From Pseudomonas sp. L5B5 (lineage in GTDB: Bacteria; Pseudomonadota; Gammaproteobacteria; Pseudomonadales; Pseudomonadaceae): a DNA stretch of 64,000 nt. A program made the position numbers and the translations under genes. The stretch covers positions 3,658,001-3,722,000 of the forward strand of contig NZ_CP084742.1 in NCBI RefSeq assembly GCF_020520285.1, in the 5' to 3' direction. Positions 59,037 to 64,000 of this stretch are shown in pieces. How positions within the stretch are numbered: the first letter of the stretch is position 1; every line of letters starts with the position of its first letter. Under the pieces are notes generated by a model that made no database searches, had not been told where the DNA came from, and saw only the letters and a program-made list of their open reading frames with translations.

Positions 59037-59827
59037 GCGATATCCCAGAGAACGACCAACACATGCCGCTGGTGTCGCACCTCACCGAGCTGCGCACCCG
59101 CCTGCTGCGCTGCGTAGCGGCGATCTTCATCATCTTCGCCGGCTTGTTTGCCTTCACCCAGCAGATCTACACCATCGTCTCCACACCGCTGCGCCAGTAC
59201 CTGCCGGCCGGCGCGACGATGATCGCCACCGACGTCGCCTCGCCGTTCCTCACGCCATTGAAGCTGACCATGATGGTCTCGCTGTTCCTGGCGATCCCGG
59301 TGATCCTGCACCAGATCTGGGGTTTCATCGCCCCGGGCCTGTACAAGCATGAGAAGCGCATCGCGGTGCCGCTGCTGGTGTCGAGCATCCTGCTGTTCTA
59401 CGTCGGCATGGCGTTCGCCTACTTCCTGGTGTTCCCGCTGATCTTCAAGTTCTTCGCCGCGGCCACTCCCGCCGGCGTGGAGATGATGACCGACATCACC
59501 AGCTACCTCGATTTCGTCATGACGCTGTTCTTCGCCTTCGGCGTGGCCTTCGAGATCCCGGTGGCCGTGGTCCTGCTGGTGTGGATCGGCGTGGTCAACG
59601 TGGCGTACCTGCGCAAGATCCGCCCCTACGTGATCATCGGCTGCTTCGTGGTGGGCATGATCCTCACCCCGCCGGATATCTTCTCCCAGACCCTGCTGGC
59701 CGTGCCCATGTGGCTGCTGTTCGAGATCGGCGTGCTGTTTGGCGGGCTGATCAGCAAGCGCGGCGAGCACCCGGACGATAAACCGGCCGACGACCACAAC
59801 GACCAGCCGCCAGCGACCCAAGCGTGA
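59033..59827 (+). CDS. tatC: Sec-independent translocase subunit TatC
   Basis: This 264-residue protein has six membrane segments, [11 protein letters not shown] near residues 13-24 (cytoplasmic signal-binding tip), [12 protein letters not shown], and a C-terminus rich in Asp. It is the signal peptide receptor of the Tat system. The final GTGA overlaps rsmE. Confidence 0.97.
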   Translation: MSDIPENDQHMPLVSHLTELRTRLLRCVAAIFIIFAGLFAFTQQIYTIVSTPLRQYLPAGATMIATDVASPFLTPLKLTMMVSLFLAIPVILHQIWGFIAPGLYKHEKRIAVPLLVSSILLFYVGMAFAYFLVFPLIFKFFAAATPAGVEMMTDITSYLDFVMTLFFAFGVAFEIPVAVVLLVWIGVVNVAYLRKIRPYVIIGCFVVGMILTPPDIFSQTLLAVPMWLLFEIGVLFGGLISKRGEHPDDKPADDHNDQPPATQA

Positions 59828-60531
59828 ACCTGCTGCTTCTGGAAGAGGCCGACTTCATCGCGGCCGACCGGGTGGTGCTGCGCGACCGGCGCCTGGTCCA
59901 CATGCAGGACGTGCATCGGGTGGCGGTGGGCGACAGCCTGCGGGTCGGGCGCATAGGTGGCTTGATGGGCAGCGCCCAGGTACTGCGCCTGGAAGCCTGC
60001 GAGGCCGAACTGCAAGTGACCCTCGACCAGCCGCCGCCGGCCAAGCTGCCACTGACCCTGGTGCTGGCCCTGCCCCGCCCGAAAATGCTTCGCCGGGTAT
60101 TCCAGACCGTGGCCACCATGGGCGTGCCCCGCCTGATCCTGGTGAACAGCTACCGGGTGGAAAAAAGCTTCTGGCAAACCCCGTTCCTTGAACCCGAGGC
60201 GATCCGCGAGCAATTGGTCCTCGGCCTGGAACAGGCCCGCGACACCGTGCTGCCCGATGTCCTGATCGAGAAACGCTTCAAGCCCTTCGTCGAGGACCGG
60301 CTGCCGGCCCTCAGCATCGGCACCCTGGGGCTGGTAGGCCATCCCGGCCAGTATCCGCCCTGCCCTCGCGGCCTGGACCAGGCGGTGACCCTGGCCATCG
60401 GCCCCGAAGGCGGCTGGATCCCCTACGAGATCGACCTGCTGGGCAAGGCCGGCCTGCAACCGGTGCAACTGGGCGAACGCATCCTGCGGGTCGAAACCGC
60501 GGTCACCGCCCTGCTCTCGCGACTGTTCTGA
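59824..60531 (+). CDS. rsmE: 16S rRNA m3U1498 methyltransferase
   Basis: This 235-residue SPOUT enzyme has a PUA-like N-terminus, [27 protein letters not shown] and [11 protein letters not shown], the knot that binds SAM. It methylates U1498 of 16S rRNA. The GTG start at 59824 overlaps tatC by four bases. Confidence 0.95.
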   Translation: MNLLLLEEADFIAADRVVLRDRRLVHMQDVHRVAVGDSLRVGRIGGLMGSAQVLRLEACEAELQVTLDQPPPAKLPLTLVLALPRPKMLRRVFQTVATMGVPRLILVNSYRVEKSFWQTPFLEPEAIREQLVLGLEQARDTVLPDVLIEKRFKPFVEDRLPALSIGTLGLVGHPGQYPPCPRGLDQAVTLAIGPEGGWIPYEIDLLGKAGLQPVQLGERILRVETAVTALLSRLF

Positions 60532-60601
60532 GCCCTGGGGTGCGTGCTGGCCCCGCGGTCAGCCGGACCTCACGGTCGTAATGGCAACTAGCCATTCAAG
60601 C

Positions 60602-60628
60602 TACAGAATCCGCCACTCCCGCCGATAG
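60602..60628 (+). promoter_or_regulatory. Candidate FliA (sigma-28) promoter of the chemoreceptor gene
   Basis: TACAGAAT (60602-60609), 11 bases, then GCCGATAG (60621-60628). The -10 box is 7/8 to GCCGATAA and the spacing is exact; the -35 box is 5/8. The receptor ATG is 41 bases downstream. Confidence 0.5.
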
Positions 60629-60668
60629 CCTATGGTTAAGCGCACATTGCTAAAAGGGAGTTCGCAGA

Positions 60669-62585
60669 ATGTACCGTTGGCTAGCCAGAAACCTGGGAAA
60701 CGTAAGCGTCAGCCTCAAGCTGGGTATCGGCTTTGGCCTGGTACTGCTCCTGACCCTGCTGATCACTGCCACTGGCTGGACCGGCCTGAGCCGCGTGATC
60801 GACCGGGGCGACAAACTGGGCAATATCTCCGTTATCTACGCCCTGACCAAGGACCTGCGCATCGCCCGTCTCACCTACGAGATGAGCCGTGGCGAACACG
60901 GTCCGACAGCGGTCAACGACTACCTCAAGCAACTCGATGACGGCCTGCGGACCGCTCGCACACAACTGCAGCAGCCGGAAAGCATCGCCATGATCGACCA
61001 GCAACTGGGTGCCGTGGCCGAATACCAGAAAGCCTTTGCCGACATGACACGTGCCACCACCAGCCGGGAAGCCGCGAGGTCCCAGCTCGGGGCTACCGCG
61101 GACAATGCCGTGCTCCGGGTCGCCGAGGTCGAGAAGTCGTTGCTGCAAGGCGACAGCGTGGCGCAGTTCAATAACGTCATCGACCTTTCCAAGCTGATCC
61201 AGCAAGCGCGCTTCCAGGTCCGCGGCTACACCTACAGCGCCAAGCCCGAGGCCAAGCAGCCAGCCCTGGATGCCATCGACAACGCCCTGAACAACCTCAC
61301 CAGCCTGCCTTCGCGCCTGCCCGAACAGCACGTTGCCAACCTGCAGCAGGCCAGCGATTCGCTGAAAGCCTACCGGATGGCCGTCAGCGCCTACAGCGAT
61401 GCCGAAGAAGCCAGCGCCGCTGCGCTCAAGCGCATGGCCGCCCAGGGCGACCGGCTGATGGACCTGAGCCAGCAACTGACCACGGCCCAGACCACCAAGC
61501 GCGACAGCGATGCAGCTCAAGCCAGGAGCACCCTGCTGATCGCCACGCTGCTGGCACTGATGTTCGGCCTGATCGCTGCCTGGGCCATCACCCGGCAGAT
61601 CACCCAGCCGCTGCAGCAGACCCTGAAAGCCGCCGAACGCGTGGCTTCCGGGGACCTGAGCCAGAACCTCGCCGTGGACCGCCGCGACGAACTGGGCCAG
61701 CTGCAAAAAGCCATGCAACGCATGACCCTGGGCCTGCGGGAACTGATCGGCGGCATCAGCGACGGGGTGACCCAGATCGCCAGCGCCGCCGAGCAACTGT
61801 CGGCGGTCACCGAGCAGACCAGCGCCGGGGTCAACAGCCAGAAAGTCGAGACCGACCAGGTCGCCACGGCCATGAACGAAATGGCCGCTACGGTGCAGGA
61901 AGTGGCCCGCAACGCCGAGGAAGCCTCCGAGGCGGCCGTAGCGGCCGACCAGCAGGCCCGCGAAGGCGACCGGGTGGTGAACGAGGCCATCGCCCAGATC
62001 GAGCGCCTGGCCAGCGAAGTGAGCCATTCCACCGAGGCGATGGGTCATCTCAAGCAGGAGAGCGACAAGATCGGCAGCGTTCTCGATGTGATCAAGTCGG
62101 TGGCCCAGCAGACCAACCTGCTGGCCCTCAACGCCGCTATCGAGGCGGCCCGGGCCGGTGAGGCCGGCCGCGGCTTTGCCGTGGTGGCCGATGAAGTTCG
62201 CAGCCTCGCCCAGCGCACCCAGCAGTCGACCGAAGAGATCGCCGAGCTGATCGTCGGCCTGCAAAACGGCACCCAGCAAGTGGCCAGCACCCTGGATACC
62301 AGCCGCAACCTCACCGAAAGCAGTGTCGAGTTGACGCGCCGGGCGGGGGGTTCGCTGGACAATATCACCCGCACCGTCTCGGCGATCCAGGCGATGAACC
62401 AGCAGATCGCCGCGGCAGCGGAGCAGCAGAGCGCGGTGGCCGAAGAGATCAACCGCAGCGTATTGAATGTACGCGACGTGTCCGAGCAAACCTCGTCGGC
62501 CAGCGAGGAAACCGCCTCATCGAGCGCCGAGCTGGCACGCCTGGGGGTTCACCTGCAAAGCCTGGTGGGACGCTTCAAGGTCTGA
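60669..62585 (+). CDS. Methyl-accepting chemotaxis protein (HBM-type ligand domain, McpK-like)
   Basis: This 638-residue receptor has TM1 near residues 16-37, a helical periplasmic domain of about 240 residues suited to the helical bimodular (HBM) family, and TM2 near 283-304. A HAMP domain ([13 protein letters not shown]) and a long signalling coiled coil with the tip [20 protein letters not shown] follow. It has no CheR-binding pentapeptide at the C-terminus. The neighbouring rsmE and gene order match PA5072 (McpK, a 2-oxoglutarate receptor), so the ligand may be similar; this is inference. Confidence 0.9.
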   Translation: MYRWLARNLGNVSVSLKLGIGFGLVLLLTLLITATGWTGLSRVIDRGDKLGNISVIYALTKDLRIARLTYEMSRGEHGPTAVNDYLKQLDDGLRTARTQLQQPESIAMIDQQLGAVAEYQKAFADMTRATTSREAARSQLGATADNAVLRVAEVEKSLLQGDSVAQFNNVIDLSKLIQQARFQVRGYTYSAKPEAKQPALDAIDNALNNLTSLPSRLPEQHVANLQQASDSLKAYRMAVSAYSDAEEASAAALKRMAAQGDRLMDLSQQLTTAQTTKRDSDAAQARSTLLIATLLALMFGLIAAWAITRQITQPLQQTLKAAERVASGDLSQNLAVDRRDELGQLQKAMQRMTLGLRELIGGISDGVTQIASAAEQLSAVTEQTSAGVNSQKVETDQVATAMNEMAATVQEVARNAEEASEAAVAADQQAREGDRVVNEAIAQIERLASEVSHSTEAMGHLKQESDKIGSVLDVIKSVAQQTNLLALNAAIEAARAGEAGRGFAVVADEVRSLAQRTQQSTEEIAELIVGLQNGTQQVASTLDTSRNLTESSVELTRRAGGSLDNITRTVSAIQAMNQQIAAAAEQQSAVAEEINRSVLNVRDVSEQTSSASEETASSSAELARLGVHLQSLVGRFKV

Positions 62586-62588
62586 GTC

Positions 62589-62708
62589 GTGTAGCCGCTG
62601 CCCCGGCACTTCGTATGGGCGCGCAGCGGCCGCCCATACGCAGTGCCGGGGCAATCGCTGGAAGGCCCTGCGGGCCTTGTCGCGGCCTCGCCAGCTCGGC
62701 AGCGGCCA
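62589..62708. repeat. Long inverted repeat (copy B) between the chemoreceptor and ABC genes
   Basis: A left arm at 62601-62621 pairs with 62631-62651 (20 of 21 bases, loop of 9), a very strong hairpin. TGTAGCCGCTG at the left end and GCCTCGCCAGCTCGGCAGCG near 62685-62704 match the ends of the repeat at 15395-15508. It lies between convergent genes, so it may end both transcripts. Confidence 0.7.
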
Positions 62709-62715
62709 CAGGGTC

Positions 62716-63450
62716 TTACAGCACCTGGCGCAGGAACGCCTGGGCTCGCGGGTCCTGGGGCGCACTGAAGAACACGTCGGGCGCGGCATCCTCCAGCAAC
62801 TTGCCGTGATCGAAGAACAGCACCCGATCCGCCACTTCCCGGGCAAAACCCATCTCGTGGGTCACGCAGACCATGGTCATGCCTTCAAGGGCCAGGGTCT
62901 TCATCACGTCCAGCACCTCGCCGACCATTTCCGGATCCAGGGCTGAAGTCGGCTCATCGAACAGCATCACCTTGGGTTCCATGGCCAGGGCCCGGGCAAT
63001 CGCCACCCGCTGCTGCTGGCCACCGGAGAGCCGCGAGGGAAACTCGTTGGCCTTCTGCGCAATACCGACCTTTTCCAGCAATGCCAGGGCCTTGGCCTCA
63101 CGTTCCTGCTTGCCGCGCTTGCGCACTACCTTCTGCGCCAGGCAAAGGTTTTCCAGCACAGTCATATGGGGGAACAGGTTGAAGTGCTGGAACACCATGC
63201 CCACCTCACGGCGATAGGCGTTCACATCGGTCCTGGGATCGGCCAGTTGCAAGCCATCGATGCTCACCGAGCCGGAATCGAAGGCCTCCAGGCCATTGAG
63301 GCAGCGCAGGAAGGTCGACTTGCCGGAGCCGGACGGGCCGATGACCACCAGCACCTCGCCCTTGGCCACCTGGGTGGTGACGTTGTCCACCGCGCGCACC
63401 ACCTGGCCACGGGTATCGAATACTTTTACCAGATCGCGGACTTCAATCAC
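62716..63450 (-). CDS. Polar amino acid ABC transporter ATP-binding protein
   Basis: This 244-residue ATPase has Walker [10 protein letters not shown] near residues 34-42, the signature [12 protein letters not shown], Walker [15 protein letters not shown] and the switch histidine in VCVTHEM. It powers amino acid uptake (GlnQ/GltL/AotP group). GTG 63450 is chosen: it gives the family start (V-I-E-V) with GGAGG upstream and overlaps the permease stop; a TTG seven codons earlier is less likely. Substrate unknown. Confidence 0.92.
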   Translation of the reverse strand: MIEVRDLVKVFDTRGQVVRAVDNVTTQVAKGEVLVVIGPSGSGKSTFLRCLNGLEAFDSGSVSIDGLQLADPRTDVNAYRREVGMVFQHFNLFPHMTVLENLCLAQKVVRKRGKQEREAKALALLEKVGIAQKANEFPSRLSGGQQQRVAIARALAMEPKVMLFDEPTSALDPEMVGEVLDVMKTLALEGMTMVCVTHEMGFAREVADRVLFFDHGKLLEDAAPDVFFSAPQDPRAQAFLRQVL

Positions 63451-64000
63451 TTTGCGCGAGCCTCCGCTCAAGCCGGCTGGCCATCTTCGACAGCGGCAGG
63501 TTGATCAACAGATACAGGGCCGCCACGCAGAACAGGATCTCGAATGGCGAAAACGACGTGGTGATGACTTCCCGACCGCTCTTGAGCAGCTCGGTGATGG
63601 CGATCACCGACACCAGCGAAGTGTCCTTGACCAGGCTGATGAACTGCCCGGCCAGGGGCGGCAACACCCGCTTGAACGCCTGTGGCAGCACCACATGGCG
63701 CATCGACTGGCCGGCACTCAAGCCCAGGGAGCGGGCGGCTTCGTTCTGGCCGCGGGCGATGGACTGCACCCCGGCACGCACGATTTCCGCCACGTAGGCA
63801 CCGGTGAACAGCGACAACGCGGCGATCCCGGCGAACTCCCGGGACAGGTTGAGCACCGTGCCAATGAAGAAGTAGAAGATGAATATCTGCACCAACAGTG
63901 GTGTACCCCGCACCAGCTCGACATACAGAGTCGACAGGTCACGCAGGGTCGGGTTGCTGGACAGCCGGCACAGACCGGTACCCAGGCCGATCAACAGGCC
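63443..64000 (-). CDS. Polar amino acid ABC transporter permease (5' partial)
   Basis: The frame is open through the right edge, so the start lies outside. The 186 visible residues have about four membrane segments, [18 protein letters not shown] (typical HisM/GlnP region) and the EAA loop [29 protein letters not shown], which contacts the ATPase. It overlaps the ATPase gene by 8 bases. It should be the inner-membrane part of an amino acid importer, with a binding-protein gene beyond the window. Confidence 0.92.
   Translation of the reverse strand, partial: GLLIGLGTGLCRLSSNPTLRDLSTLYVELVRGTPLLVQIFIFYFFIGTVLNLSREFAGIAALSLFTGAYVAEIVRAGVQSIARGQNEAARSLGLSAGQSMRHVVLPQAFKRVLPPLAGQFISLVKDTSLVSVIAITELLKSGREVITTSFSPFEILFCVAALYLLINLPLSKMASRLERRLAQSD

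Overview
This window reads as a chromosome segment of a Pseudomonas of the fluorescens lineage (P. fluorescens, protegens or chlororaphis type). The evidence is the GC-rich codon use, a medium-chain-length polyhydroxyalkanoate (PHA) operon, and a core gene order from hemE to the methyl-accepting chemotaxis gene that matches, from memory, the PA5034-PA5076 stretch of P. aeruginosa. Species-level assignment is not possible from the sequence alone. No tRNA, rRNA, insertion sequence, phage or CRISPR array was seen.

Bases 1-15389 are an aryl polyene (APE) type pigment cluster, all on the plus strand and cut at its 5' end by the window edge. Nearly every gene overlaps the next by 1-32 bases, so it is almost certainly one transcript. 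It holds a type II fatty-acid-like synthase (two acyl carrier proteins, two ketosynthases, a ketoreductase, a hot-dog dehydratase, and an acyl-AMP ligase fused to a second dehydratase-like domain). It also holds an aromatic amino acid ammonia-lyase for the starter, a thioesterase, a methyltransferase, acyl- and glycosyltransferases for a lipid anchor, and export parts (LolA-like protein, MMPL/RND pump, two lipoproteins). The inferred route is aromatic starter, activation, iterative extension to a polyene, attachment to a membrane lipid, then transport to the outer membrane.

Bases 15390-18780 hold a small secreted protein gene, a LysR regulator divergent from an MFS exporter, and a BOF-family periplasmic protein. 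Bases 18915-34027, all minus strand, carry pilMNOPQ, aroK, aroB, a DamX-like gene, gltB, gltD and hemE (read from right to left): type IV pilus assembly, shikimate pathway, division, glutamate synthesis and heme synthesis. ponA diverges from pilM.

Bases 36804-47064 hold the malic enzyme, a secreted nuclease, rpmE, priA, argS, a SPOR protein, hslVU with a clear heat-shock promoter, and a DUF971 gene. Bases 47321-54303 are the PHA locus: phaC1-phaZ-phaC2-phaD in one direction and a granule protein gene plus phaI and phaF in the other. Bases 54459-60531 hold ubiE-ubiJ-ubiB, hisI-hisE, tatABC and rsmE. The right end has a chemoreceptor and a polar amino acid ABC transporter whose permease runs off the window.

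The most unusual points are four exact DnaA-box matches within about 400 bases of the APE glycosyltransferase gene; a PilQ secretin without its AMIN region; a mixed substrate-selectivity pair in the ammonia-lyase; an rpmE terminator that overlaps the first codons of the next gene; an unexplained 27-codon frame inside the APE operon; and a pair of related long inverted repeats at both ends of the window. I found no convincing wholly new multi-gene system.
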